From the NCBI GenBank assembly GCA_037367355.1, contig CM074697.1, positions 1,860,001-1,924,000 of the forward strand: a stretch of 64,000 nt of DNA, written 5' to 3'. A model generated the notes under the pieces. That model had not been told where the DNA came from. It saw only the letters and a program-made list of their open reading frames with translations, and did not search any database. The stretch is from Neoscytalidium dimidiatum. Its lineage: Eukaryota; Ascomycota; Dothideomycetes; Botryosphaeriales; Botryosphaeriaceae. Positions 10,803 to 21,792 of this stretch are shown here, in pieces. The first letter of the stretch is position 1; every line of letters starts with the position of its first letter. The translations under genes and the position numbers were made by a program.

Positions 10803-12229
10803 TTAGTATCGAGCAGCATTGTCGCACTGCTCGATGAAGCGGTATATTCCTTCAAAGCCCTGGTACTCCAATGGGGAGTAAGCATCCGAAATGGCGCTGT
10901 CGCGCGCGTAGCTGCTGTGTAAACTCTCAAATCCTGAAGCAGATGAAACTGATAACCAGGGATTCTCTTCCACATAGCAGTCCTCGTAATCACGTCCAAG
11001 TTCCGACCGAGTGGAGAAACCCGGCGAGCTAATCGCGTCTTCCTCCAGGGTGAGCATGTTCCGCCAATCAATCGGTGCCTGATACATGGGTCGTTCATGC
11101 GCCGGCTTCTTTGCGAGGAAGGACGCTTCCGACGGAGTCTTGCTTGGGGCAAAGGGGAACAAAAGGGCAATCTCCGTGCCGACAAAGCTGTTGAAGTCCT
11201 CGTCTTCCCGAATGCAGCCGCGCTGCACACCAAGTTCGTCGCATAACCTCTCGACCGTATCTGCATCTACACCCGGGAAGTGTATGCATAGCATCGAGCT
11301 ATGGTACGTAATGGGTAAGTCACCCAGTGCGGATAACCGCTTCAGGTCGTTCAGTACGGCCGCGAGCTCCTTCAAAGCCCTCGAGAAGTCCACGGACAGA
11401 ACATCAAGGAGACCCTCTGTATTCAGGGTCATCTTCTCAACACTGCCGGAGAAGCCGGTCACAGAGGATAGTGGAGTAAGGGCAGTGACGGTAGGGTTGA
11501 TTGAAAACTGAATGGTCGAGCCGGGTGCGGCCTTGGGAACTCGCATAATCTTGCGGCCAACCTCGTCCTGGATGGCGCTAACAGTCTTCCATTGCTTTTC
11601 GCCAGTGCGCGGGTTTACACCATCGAACTGAGCCTTCTGGCCACCAATCAGGAAGGCACGAACCGCCTGCGACACATTCTGCACGACCTGAGCAGGCGCG
11701 GCAGGAGTGTGCGAGAAGTATCGTGCTCCACCAACGCGACCGCCTCCAAGAGAGTATCCGCCCGCTGTCCTGCCAAGGGTCCCTCCGGTAAGGTTTGGCC
11801 GAAGGGTGGACGCGAAAGGCGCGCGTCCGGCAGACTGATTGATGGCAGTGCGAACACGTGAGGTGGGAAAGCTCGAGCGGTCGTACTTTACAGACTGGCG
11901 GGCCTCAGTGGTGAAGCGGCGGACGGTGGCGTTGATGAAGCTGTGCGTAGAGTACCAGCGGCCCTTGCCCTGCTTAAGAGCGGCGATACGATGCAGCGGA
12001 TGGCGCGGAGCGTTGCGGGCATACACAGGGGCAAGCTGTGCCTCAGATGGGCGTATGGAGGGCGGGAGCTTATTCTGAATAAGTTGCTGGGTCTTCTTCC
12101 AAGCTGCCCTTTGAGTCAGACAACAGTTAGCAGGCAATCGGGGAGCAGGAAGCGCAGCTGGGAAGCTCACTTTAGCAGCTTGGAGTTGCGAGCCACCAGC
12201 TTATGCAGGTGGCCCACAGATGGCGCCAT
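10803..12229 (-). CDS. conserved ascomycete protein, probably mitochondrial
   Basis: The gene encodes 454 aa. Exons are 12229-12171 (19 codons plus 2 nt) and 12108-10803, joined by a 62-nt intron. The protein begins MAPSVGHLHKLVARNSKLL, then shows a basic Ser/Arg-rich N-terminal third with mitochondrial-type features and a conserved-looking block FASTLRPNLTGGTLGRTAGGYS. The C-terminal half is mixed alpha/beta and ends IEQCDNAARY. From memory, relatives in some fungal genomes are labelled 'casein kinase II beta 2 subunit'. I see no CK2-beta zinc finger (two CPxxxC/CPxC pairs) here, so that name is not adopted. Function is unknown. The reading frame through the intron is open upstream, which can make the N-terminus look different if splicing is ignored. 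Confidence 0.75.
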
Positions 12230-12453
12230 GGTGGAAAGGGGTGTAATGCCTCAAGAGGCTGGGTGGAGTGACGAGTGGTGAGACTCTGTGGAGGTGGCGG
12301 TAGGCAGTGACATTAAGTAGGTACCCCATACCCCGGCACGGGATCAGCGACTATTCCGGACTAGAAGCTGTGGCGCTGCGCACCGCCACTGAGATAAGAT
12401 AAGCCTTCTTCGGCGCGTTGCCTTTTCCACAACTACCACCGTTCACTCTCACT
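12230..12453. promoter_or_regulatory. short divergent intergenic region
   Basis: Only 224 bp separate two head-to-head start codons, so both promoters must lie here or overlap the transcripts. The inference is positional only; no TATA box is evident. Confidence 0.45.
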
Positions 12454-13752
12454 ATGTCCGACGACGAGGCTGATCCAGAGCTTGTTGCTCTCCTTCGAGC
12501 ACACCTCGGGCTTGGGCCTGCAGATAGCAGCGCCCCGCCCGAGACAAAGGTGCTGGAGAATGCCTTTTTCATCTACAACAACAGTATCGACGTAGCCCTT
12601 GACATGAAGGGCTGCCAGGCCGCCGCCGAGTCGATCTGGAAGCAGATGCAGGAGCGCGAGTACAACACAAGCACGTGGTCTGAACATGAGCTGCATCCCA
12701 AGGCTAAGGATGAGAGCACTGTCAATTTCATCTTCACCATGGATCTGCTCAACTTCTCCTTTTGGTCTGAGAAAAGCCCTGATGACCGTTTCTCCATTGT
12801 CTACAAGGGCAAGAAATGGACTGGATACTGGAGTCTTGTTGCTGCCCTGCAGAGAGCTCTAGATGGAGGTTCGATCAATCCTCCAGCCACCTGTCCTTTC
12901 CTGACGCATATCCAGGAATCCGTATCACCGACCCTTCGTTCTGGACGGATGAAGAGGCGTGCACAGAAGACTTGCTTCGCACCGTCTTCAGCTCCGCAAC
13001 TGACGAAGAAATTCCTCTGTTGAAGGAGCGACTGGACTGCTTGAGGGAGGCTGGGAACGTTCTGGAAGAGGTTTGTTCCAACCTCGATAACAGCCAAGGT
13101 CAATCGCTCAATCATTTTTCCACAGTATTTTGACGGCAGCGTCACTACGCTGCTATCAGATGCTCAAAATTCGGCTGCCAGACTAGTCAACCTGCTGGCG
13201 GAGCGTTTCAATTGTTTCAGAGATGAGGCAAAATTTGAGCACAAGACGGTGCGATTCCTAAAACGTGCCCAGATCTTTGTTGCGGACATTTGGGCAGCGT
13301 TCGGCGGCGAGAGCTACGGCAACTTCAACGACATTGACAAGATCACCATGTTCGCCGGTGCGTCAAGCAAAGTACAGTGATGGCTACTATGCTAATAGGT
13401 TCCCAGACTACCGCGTTCCCCAGATGTTACACGCGCTCGGCTGTATTTCGTATAGCCCGCCGCTTGAGGGCCGAATACGCCGCCATGAGCAGATTGAGTC
13501 AGGCCATAGCTGGGAGATTCAGCTTAGAGGTAAGTCGCGGCGAAGTGATGCGCGTAGACCCACTAATGGAGTGGTCTAGGGTGTAGCATCTGGTGTGTTG
13601 AGCAGATCCGACGGGAGATCGTCCAACGCCACCCGGAAGCCAAGGTTAACGCTATCTTGATCGATTTTTTTCTCTACGACACAATGAAAGAGCTCGAAAA
13701 AGCCGGCCAGGAGCAAATGCCTCATCACAGAACAAGAAGCATCTGGTACTGA
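12454..13752 (+). CDS. queuosine 5'-phosphate N-glycosidase / queuosine salvage protein (QNG1, DUF2419)
   Basis: The gene encodes 365 aa in five exons: 12454-12868, 12916-13070, 13126-13357, 13407-13529 and 13580-13752, all in phase. By family the enzyme releases queuine from queuosine 5'-phosphate so that tRNA-guanine transglycosylase can modify tRNA anticodons. Fungi obtain queuine only by salvage. Family hallmarks include the segment with NFIFTMDLLNFSFW near residue 90, YKGKKWTGYWSLVAALQRA near 120, ITMFADYRVPQMLH with its downstream GCISYSP, and a C-terminal LIDFFLYDTMKE block ending RSIWY. Several introns are short (46-55 nt). The third intron uses the AG at 13406 rather than the one at 13398, as required by phase and by the FADYRVPQ junction. 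The start was chosen at MSDDEADPE because upstream codons overlap the promoter. Confidence 0.9.
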
Positions 13753-16443
13753 GCTAATGAAAGCTTTGACTCTGAAGTACGAGTTCAGGAATACGTCGGG
13801 CAAAAACAGAAATAAGGCGACTTTATCACAGCTAGCAATGCGAATCGGCCCTGCCTAGCAGGCGAGAAATATATCAAATCGGCTTTGGAGTGTTGGTGGG
13901 CAGTCGAGATTTGCCTTCGTGCCGCTATAGCTGCTGCTTTGGTGACTGGCGGACAGGTGGAAACGGCGACATATGGAACGAGAGCCACACAGGCTATAAT
14001 TCTCCAAATGCAGCAAGGGATCCTGGTCATCGGTTCCACGGAATTTCGAACCTGGCACATGCCCTCCCTTAGCCTGGCAACGAGGCTCCCTACCGAACCA
14101 GGAAGGCTGAGATTTTGCAATTTGCTGGGTTCCGGGAGCAGCAGCCATACCAAATAGCAATCCAGGTGAGAGGGCAGGGTTGGCCGGACCACCTTAAGGG
14201 CAGTATCTAGTAAATGGAATCAGACGATGATGGGAAAAGACACGCGAACGACGTGTTCCGGGTGATGACGTGGGCTAAGGCGATGAATTGTTCGAGAAGA
14301 AGGCTAACGGAGCTGGCGAAGCGTAATACGCCGAGGCAAAGGGCATGCGATCATGGTCAGCGGAGAAGGAGGATGTGCAGCAGGAAGGCCAATGGGAGGA
14401 AGCGAGGAAGTAGACTGCCGCACTTCGCGCAGGCGGCTGCAGGTGGAAAAATATCCGAAACGGAGGGCGGTCCGGCATGGTGGAGATGAACAGGTTGTTG
14501 GGCGAGTCGTGCAGACAGCGGAAGGCTAGGCTAGGATGGGATGGTCAAGGGTATCAGTGGCTAAAGCTTGGTGTTGGGAGCAGCGGGACTGTCGAGGAGT
14601 CGTGGGGAAAGGGCCGACGTCAGATGGTTCCGACGTCAAAAACAGCTGATGTACGATTCAGGAAAAGCTATTTACCAGAAGAGGAGGAATTGGGCGTCGA
14701 TCCCGGGGACAGTAGGGCGATCGGGAGGGTTTGTGCCACGTCGGCCGTGCGACCTAGGCGGAGAGATGTCCAGGCAGGCGGCTGATGGCCACGAGCGTCG
14801 AGCCACGTTCTCGTTGCGAGCCGCAGCGCGAGCACGCCACGAGGGAGCAACGGGCGACGGGCGACCAAATGGGCGGAGGCGCGCAGAGTCAGAATCACGA
14901 CATTGGGGCGGGCTGGCGGCAGTAGCATCGCGTATCTAAACGGCGGCTCCGTCACGCGAAAAAAAAAAAAAAAAAAGAGGTTGTTGAGGCAGCGTCATGC
15001 GACGATGCACACAGAGACAGCTTATTCCCTGAAGAGGAGCACGAGCGAGCGGTGTGGAGGCAGAGGGCGAGAGCGAGGCGCAGGCGCGCAGTCAGAGAGT
15101 GACGGGCAGTGCAGGACGCGGAAGCGTGAGGTGGGGGAGGAGGTTCGTGGCGAAGACGGGAGCCCCCGGCTGGCGGGGCACAAGAGGACGGAGGGCGAAG
15201 GACAGAAAGTAGAGGGGTAGCAAGACCCTGCTAGCCAGGCTACCCTGCCTGTCTGCTCGCCTGCTGGCCTGCCTGCTGTTGCCCTTGGAGTGCGTCGGCG
15301 GCTCTGCGGTGCTACTACCGGCCATCTGCGCCGCTGGTCGTTGTAGACCCGCATCTACTTCCATCCTCCGTGCCTCCCACCCCGCCCGTCTCGCAGAGCT
15401 CTCCATCCCAGCCCGAGGGAGTAGTGCTCCGTACATTGGCCCAGGTCCTCTCGCCGCGGGCCTGGACCAGTCGAACAGAATGCTTCCCTAATCTGGCACG
15501 TAGCCCCCGCTTCGTCCGCCGTCCGCCAGTGCTCCCTGAACCGCCCGTGGCTGCGGGCTGCGGGCTGCCGACTGCTACTTGCTTATTCGCTCTATTGTAC
15601 CATGTCTCTATCCCTGCTGCAGCTCTCAATCCCAGCGCCAGCACCTTTCTCTGCTCGTGTGCATGCTTCAGCGCGCCGGAAGGTCCAAGCAGCTTTCCTC
15701 ATCTTCTGCTGTCTGCCTTCGACGACCGCCTGGGAAGAAGTGAGCCCGCCGGAGGCCATGCCGCCGCCGTCGTACCTGATGACACAGCTGTGCACTGCTC
15801 GGCATTGGTCAAAGTTGCTGGGCCCTAGTCCGCGAAGTTGCCAGCGCCTGCTTGACTACCGTATCGCTGTCTCGTGCCGGGTGTCTGCCACGTTCCCGAT
15901 CCTGTTGCGGATCTGCCGCACGCTTTCGATAAGGCAAAGCCCGCCGCCGTGCTCCCCTGCCACCGACACCACGCCTGGTTGGTCCGCCCAAGCAGGCCTT
16001 TTTGACTCTAACTTTGCCAAGCCAAACTTACCGGCATCAAGTGGCTTCCGGCCGTTTCTTGGGCGCCCACTGACAGCATCCTTCCGTGCAGCCTCCATGT
16101 CAATTTGCAGAGACACGCAGTAGCCTCGACTATAGCCTTCCGATACGGTGAATGGCTATTTGGAACATGTCTCTGCTTAAGACTGTCGCTTCTGCCGCTC
16201 GTGACATGGGTATGGACTTGCCATTTCTTGACTGACCCGCGCTGGTCCCTCGCCTTCGCCTTCGCTCATCTTTGTCCGCTTCCTCGTCCCCAACCCGTCC
16301 CGCCCGAAGCGACATGCGTTTATTCCCACATTTGCTACCTCGAGATGAGCCGGCACCCGCCGCCATCCCCATGGGCGGGAGGGTCATTTCTGTACGGCCG
16401 CCTGCGCCGCTTTCCACGCGACCCAAGCTGACATGTTGCGCAG
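13753..16443. other. 2.7-kb gene-poor stretch with a poly(A) tract; presumed long leader of the 7TM gene
   Basis: No coding region can be supported. Many overlapping open frames are present on both strands because the DNA is GC-rich. The right half (about 15000-16440) is pyrimidine-rich on the plus strand and could be a long promoter and 5' UTR for the 7TM gene. A short frame beginning ATGGCTATTTGG near 16152, followed by GTATGG, might be a non-coding or first coding exon, but its phase does not join the next exon. A GGGCGAC-type repeat lies at 14851-14866. Confidence 0.45.
14959..14976. repeat. A18 homopolymer
   Basis: Eighteen consecutive A residues in otherwise GC-rich DNA. It could be a slippage-prone tract or the tail of an old retroposed sequence, but no flanking target duplication was recognised. 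Confidence 0.9.
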
Positions 16444-17906
16444 ATGATTCTCTCGCTTGTTACGCTGACTATTCTCGCGATATGCATCACACGCCGAGTC
16501 GAGAAAGTGGGAAAGTGGCACCGTTTGCCCATCACTGGCTGGCTCATCATCATAATCTATTTCGACTCGTTTTTGTTCGTCTTCGTCACTGCAATGTTCA
16601 AGGACGTTGGAATAAACGAGTCTCAGGGAATTTGCGAGGGTGCCATTCTTCTTTGTCAGAACCCCGATCACCCTCCTTCTCTCAGCCCAGCTCTGACAGT
16701 TCCGAAGGCCTCGTCTGCTATATGAGCACCAAAGTCTTCATCTATACCTTTTTAGTAGAGAAGGCGGTGGGTATCTCCCTCGGCATCACGTGCGTGCGTC
16801 TCGTTGACTGTGGCCATTAGTATATCGTACGAGGAAGCCACAAGCCTAGACTCAGCGATAAGCTGTACATTTTCAACGCCTTTGGCTTGATCATTCCCTA
16901 TGTCGGTATAGTAATTCTAAACTTCGTATGGTGCGTCTTCCGCCTCTCTGTGGCGTGTTCCATCTGACTTTGGTTGCGCAGGAGGATTGCATACATCAAC
17001 AAGAGCGGCACATGTATAATTGGTATGCAGAAGAAAGCCATGCTTCCGCTTATCATTTTCGACGTAGTCATAAATGTGCGCCTTACTCCCTCACTCATAA
17101 CGCAACGATTCTGATGTGTGCAGGTGTATCTGACTGCGCTCTTTATCATTCCTCTCCGGCGTAAGCTCATCCTGTCTTCTTTTGGCAGCCTAGAGTTGAC
17201 ATGACTACAGGTCTATACTCATACCAGCACAACACTAATAAGTCCCTCCGTATCATGGCACTACGTACATTCGTTGGCAGCTGCGCGACTCTGACGTCCA
17301 GTGTCGTCAATCTTACAATTTTGATGATTCTCAAGGGAGAGCCCGGTTGGATCTGTCTGATGTGTTGCAATGCGGACAGTAAGCATCAAACCCCGCATAC
17401 CCGTCTTACATGCATCGTTTGACAACTGATCAGTCTTGTTCTCCGTGCTTGTCCTCCACTGGGTCACGAGTTTTGATAAGACAACGACAGACAGCAGCTA
17501 CGCGCGCGAACCTAATCGGAATGATGGGTCGGGGAACACTGCGAATGTGGCCTCCCGGAACGGCGCATTATCTATGACGAATGGGAGTCTCGGAAATGGT
17601 CAAGTAGCCGATGGTGATGCTGGTGTCCAGTCGAAAAAAACTAGTATGCGTCAACAGCCCCGCTGCCCTCCACAAACCAGCAATGGCTGGGATGCCAAAG
17701 CAAGCGTCAAGACGCAGTGTTGTGCAGGCACCGAACAGCTTGATCCAGAAGATATTGCTTTGGACCGTATTGTCGTCAAGACGGAGCGAATCCTCGAAGT
17801 CGAAAGTGATAGCCGAAGTGATCGAAGCGACACCACGGCAGGCCGCGAATTTAGCCCATGCGGACGAGATTGCAGCAGTACTGATGGCATAGTGGACCAA
17901 GTATGA
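16444..17906 (+). CDS. seven-transmembrane (GPCR-like) membrane protein
   Basis: The modelled protein has 383 aa. Exons are 16444-16654, 16708-16766, 16821-16930, 16982-17075, 17124-17160, 17211-17378 and 17434-17906, with every junction in phase. Seven hydrophobic helices can be read in order: ILSLVTLTILAICI; WLIIIIYFDSFLFVFV; the CEGA...MSTKVFIYTFLVEKA helix; LIIPYVGIVILNFVW; MLPLIIFDVVINVYLTALFI; SCATLTSSVVNLTILMIL; and NADILFSVLVLHWVTS. The C-terminal 130 residues are Ser/Asp/Asn-rich and probably cytosolic. Linking loops carry RIAYINKSGTCIIG and LKGEPGWICLMCCNAD, which look strongly constrained. The topology suggests a receptor-like protein, but the ligand and G-protein coupling are unknown. 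The true N-terminus is uncertain: an acceptor CGCAG lies directly before the ATG at 16444, so an upstream exon or a 5'-UTR intron may exist. Confidence 0.7.
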
Positions 17907-19644
17907 CCTATGAGCGTCTGTCTTGATTCCTCTTCTGTTACTTTCATTTGGTTGGCGGACTTTGGCCGGGGTAAGGCTTCGTATAAAAAAAAAGAGGATA
18001 GGCGCGCGAGCGGTTGGCAGGATTTACGGCGTTGAGGATTTTCTCTCTCTCTTTTTTCGTTCCAGGTTTGTCCTGCGCGTTTCCCCACATGCCTTTCCAC
18101 ATTGCATATTCAGTCCATTCTATTTCCTTTCTCATGATACCACGTCATTTCTGGCATCAAAATCAAGCAACGTACCAAAGTTTTTGTTTACAGATATTAT
18201 ATCCAAGTATTGAGGGTGTGCATGGCGCCGTCACGACTTCTTTGACCGTGTTTCAAGGGTCTCTGCAGAGCATCGGGTCAAGGCGCTCCATCCCGTAGAC
18301 GCAGATAGATATGGGAGCGACTTGACAACCAAAACTTTTCACGGTCAGGGGGAATGGCAAGCATCATCAAGGTATGGTTTGGCCACGGAACAGTTTAAAT
18401 GGACAGACACGTAAAGTATCATTTGGGGCGCTTGTCTTGAAGGGTTGATACCTTATCTACAGCTAGCCGCCTATCATGGATTTCCTGTGAATGCCATGTT
18501 GCTTCCTTCGTCGGTACTAAGAGACTGGACACTAATGTCTAACACGTCCGGAGATGTGCTATGGTTAATCCCTCTCTCCTCAGGACACTAAACCCACTGT
18601 CCCGGGCTATCAAGGTTTCCCAGCGTGTTTCGGATCTAATAAATAAGCATAATTCGTAAGCAACGAATTTGCCGCATTTAGGTGAGCACCCTGCCTCCCA
18701 CGTTAGATATTTGCCCTGTGCTTGTATTTTACACAATCTCTCGAAGATAGTAGGCTGTGTACTTAGTTCCCAGGCCGTGAGGTTGTGCAACGCGTCCGCA
18801 TGACCCTTTCGGCACCCTAGAGCCTGCCATGTCCTTATAGGCAACCATGTCTCTAGAATACGTGGTTTGATGTCAATAATTGATGAGGCTAGATAGGAAA
18901 GAAGGATGAAGATAGGTCATCCGAGATGCTGGTATTGAGCAGGTGGATCTGGCCTCCCTATCAGGCAATCTTCAATTTTCGAAAAAGGCATGACGCAATA
19001 TATACCTCCGACTGTAGACCAAATTGATTCTACCAGTCGGCTCAAGGCGCACCCTTGTTTCCGTAAAGGTCAATTTCAGTTCAGCTATGTGCTACATATC
19101 CGTTCTCGGAATCGGTAGCGGGTCGTCTTGGCATCGTGTTTAGAGCAGTTCCTTACTGTCGAGCATTTCCCCCTTCAAAGGAGACATTGAGAGATACACT
19201 GTTCCGCGTGCTATCTTGTAGAATAAAGAATGGGCCTCTGATCCTGAATGTCCTGTACAACACTGGCATTTCACGGTAACAACTGTGCGCATACTTGGAC
19301 AACATTGAGAACCCTGAACAGAACAGGACAGCTCCCAATATAGTCGACCCGAAGTGAAGAATAACGATTAAATAAGCTAGAAAAAGCGGTTGCCATCTCC
19401 ATGCCATACCGTGAAGGCATTAGTTTCCTAAATGATGCAGAAACCCTACTTTGAAGACCCCTCAACACCTGAACATGCAAGCCATAGCCCTGAATCCCGA
19501 TAACTTCGCCATTCGATACACTCAAGCAAGGTATAAGTGTACTAGGAACTGGACGAAGCATAATGGAACGTTATGCGATTGGGTTCTTCACTGTGGCTAG
19601 ACCGTTGCCGAAGATAAAGAAACCATCGTAGTCAGGCACAGTCT
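17907..19644. other. convergent intergenic, 1.7 kb
   Basis: Region between the 7TM gene and the BRCT gene 3' ends. The open frames at 18539-18844 and 19153-19561 (minus) show no family motifs and no convincing introns. No gene, tRNA or repeat was recognised; this is most likely 3' UTR and spacer. Confidence 0.5.
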
Positions 19645-20268
19645 TTAAACCTTGGCCTTCTTGGACCTCTTCTTGGGGGCCGGTTCCTTCACCTCCTCCT
19701 CTCCGTTGTCATCAATATCCTCGTCATCATCGTCGACGGCCCTCTTCGAGCCAGCAGTAGCGCCATCGCTCTTGATCAATTCCAAGAACTCGTCTTCACC
19801 TACGGTCTTGATGCCGAACTGCTCAATCTTCTTCATCTTGTCTGGGCCCGCGCGCTGACCCAGGACGACAAGAGTGACGTTCTTCGAGACCGAGGTCACA
19901 GTCCTGGCGCCTGCCGACTGAGCCATGTGCTGAGCTTCCGGGCGGGTCATACGCGCCAACTCGCCGGTGAACAGTATAGCCTCGCCACTCAGTGCGGTGG
20001 GATCGGCGTCGGGGATATCGCTGCTAGACTCCTTCTTCTTGGACGGACCAGTGCCCTTCTTGGCCTTGGTGTTGGCGGAGGGAGCGGGTGACTTGGACTT
20101 GGAAGCGGTGACGGTGCCGCCAATGAGCTCTATCTTTTCGACTTCGGCGGTGCCGTTCTCTTCGCCAGCCGCAACCTCAGCGCTCTTCTTGGTTGCATGG
20201 GCGGACAGGATGCTGACATCGCCCTCGGCGTCCTCGCGCTTGACGACGTAGACGTAGGAGAGAGCCAT
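19645..20268 (-). CDS. small BRCT-domain nuclear protein
   Basis: An intronless gene for 207 aa. One BRCT domain spans about residues 92-166: GEAILFTGELARMTRPEAQ opens it, then GARTVTSVSKNVTLVVLG, and GIKTVGEDEFLELI closes it. It resembles the BRCT of RFC1 and bacterial ligase. The N-terminal half has a short beta-like segment (YVYVVKRED) and a Lys/Ser/Pro-rich linker. The C-terminus is acidic (DDDDEDIDDNGEEE) and ends in a strong basic nuclear localisation signal (KKRSKKAKV). No ATPase or ligase part is present, so this is a stand-alone BRCT adaptor, probably involved in DNA damage or chromatin binding by domain analogy. The exact role is unknown. It is divergent from the small protein gene at 20856. 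Confidence 0.8.
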   Translation of the reverse strand: MALSYVYVVKREDAEGDVSILSAHATKKSAEVAAGEENGTAEVEKIELIGGTVTASKSKSPAPSANTKAKKGTGPSKKKESSSDIPDADPTALSGEAILFTGELARMTRPEAQHMAQSAGARTVTSVSKNVTLVVLGQRAGPDKMKKIEQFGIKTVGEDEFLELIKSDGATAGSKRAVDDDDEDIDDNGEEEVKEPAPKKRSKKAKV

Positions 20269-20855
20269 TGCCTTGATGTCACGGGATAAGCTTGAAGAAG
20301 GCTAATGTACCGCAGTTGTTGGATCCGATTGTAGGGTCGGGCTTATGGTCTGGAGCAAAGAAGTAGTCGGGCAGTGAAGGCTGATGCGAAGACGAGGGCG
20401 TGAAGCGGGAAGAGAAGCGAACGGTGGTGAAAAATGGAATTGAGGTGGCTATGCTGAGCCTCGAAGATCAGCAGAAGACTAAGGAGAGGTTGAATTATAT
20501 AGAGGTGAGTGCGGCGACCAGAAGACAGGCAGCTAGCCAGAGGCGGCCGAAAAAGGCGTAGTGTCAGGCAGCAGACGCGTCGCGACGAGGCATCCGCGTC
20601 ATTGCAGGCGCGCGCTCGCAGAGCAAAATCACGTGCCCCCGGCTGCCTGTTCGGGCTCATCTAGTGATTGAGCGCCGAAATTGCTGGCCGGACGCACTCC
20701 TGGCCGCTTCGCCCCCAAACGGCTGCTGCAACGCCTGGCTTCCACCTGCATACCTACTCCATACAGCTCTGCACAGATCTCGGCGTGCGCTGGCGCTTCA
20801 ATCCCAGGCTGCAGCCTTCTTCGCCCCGCCCCGCACCCGTCTTCTTCCGCGCAAA
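20269..20855. other. divergent intergenic between BRCT gene and small-protein gene
   Basis: A 587-bp head-to-head spacer expected to contain both promoters. A TATATAGAG-like sequence near 20494-20502 could serve either strand. No gene is supported. Confidence 0.45.
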
Positions 20856-21218
20856 ATGGCCCCCTCAGACGATCAGCTCGACTTACTGTCGTCGGTGAGT
20901 GCGCCACCTTGATACCTGTAGCCACCGTGACCTCTTTTTCGGCCCACTGACCCCGACGTGAAGCTCCTCACGAGTCTACGCAACACCAAGGCCACCTTTG
21001 GCGAGAGTAGCCCTCAGTATCTCGAGATGAAGGCCTGGGTGGACGAGCACATCCTAGCTTCAGCCACAGCTGCTGGTTCCGCCCAGGAGCTAAAGGACCT
21101 TGCTGCTGGCAATGCCACTCAGCAAGCAGCGACCTCGCAGGACGTCTTGCCTCAGCAGCGACACGCCTTCAACCTTGCCTTCCGGCCCCGCCCCCAGGGG
21201 GCAGGCTACGCCCAGTGA
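20856..21218 (+). CDS. small protein of unknown function (97 aa)
   Basis: Two exons, 20856-20894 and 20964-21218, are joined in phase 0 by a 69-nt intron with a GTGAGT donor and a CACTGACC branch-like site. The protein starts MAPSDDQLDLLSS and continues LLTSLRNTKATFGESSPQY, followed by a predicted helix (LEMKAWVDEHILASAT) and a Gln/Ala-rich tail ending QGAGYAQ. No known domain, signal peptide or TM segment is seen. It looks real because the intron is canonical and the sequence is balanced rather than a GC artefact. No function is proposed. Confidence 0.55.
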
Positions 21219-21792
21219 ATTAAGAGCTCTTATTGCATTAAACGTGCGGAGAACCGCGCGGGACTGAGGAGAGCCAGCTTTATCGGGCGCTTTGCCTTTT
21301 CCGCGATGTGAGGGAAACAAGTAGTAAAGAGCCATCCAGAACTCCGAAGCTGCTCAGGGCGCCTGGCGCCGGACTCCGGAAGCTTCCACCTTCCAGTGAG
21401 CAAGCAGCCGAGAACAGAAAGTACACGAGAACTCCATGCAATGCTGGTATCCAGTCGAAAAAGAAAAGTAACCTCCTCCACATTGAAAGCGCCCCTTGTA
21501 ATGAGAATGGAATTCGTGAGGCCTGCCTTGTCATGTACCAGACATTTCGCCGCCTTAAGTCCGCCAAATGTTCGCGAACCGGGTCCCTGTCGTAGAATAG
21601 GGCTAGAAACATCGTCAAGCATATGCTGCCAAGATTCGTGCGCTCCTCGCGCGGGTATTGAGCATTCCGTGCTATCCGTCGTGACAACTCCTTTAATCGT
21701 CTTTTGGATCGTATCGTAATTACGGCCGTCCTCCAAATTCCGGATCCAGCCTGAGAATCTAAAAATCCCGTCGCCTTTAGCGCTGTGGCCTT
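21219..21792. other. convergent intergenic
   Basis: A 574-bp tail-to-tail spacer. Its open frames on both strands overlap and lack motifs. Nothing else was seen. Confidence 0.5.
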
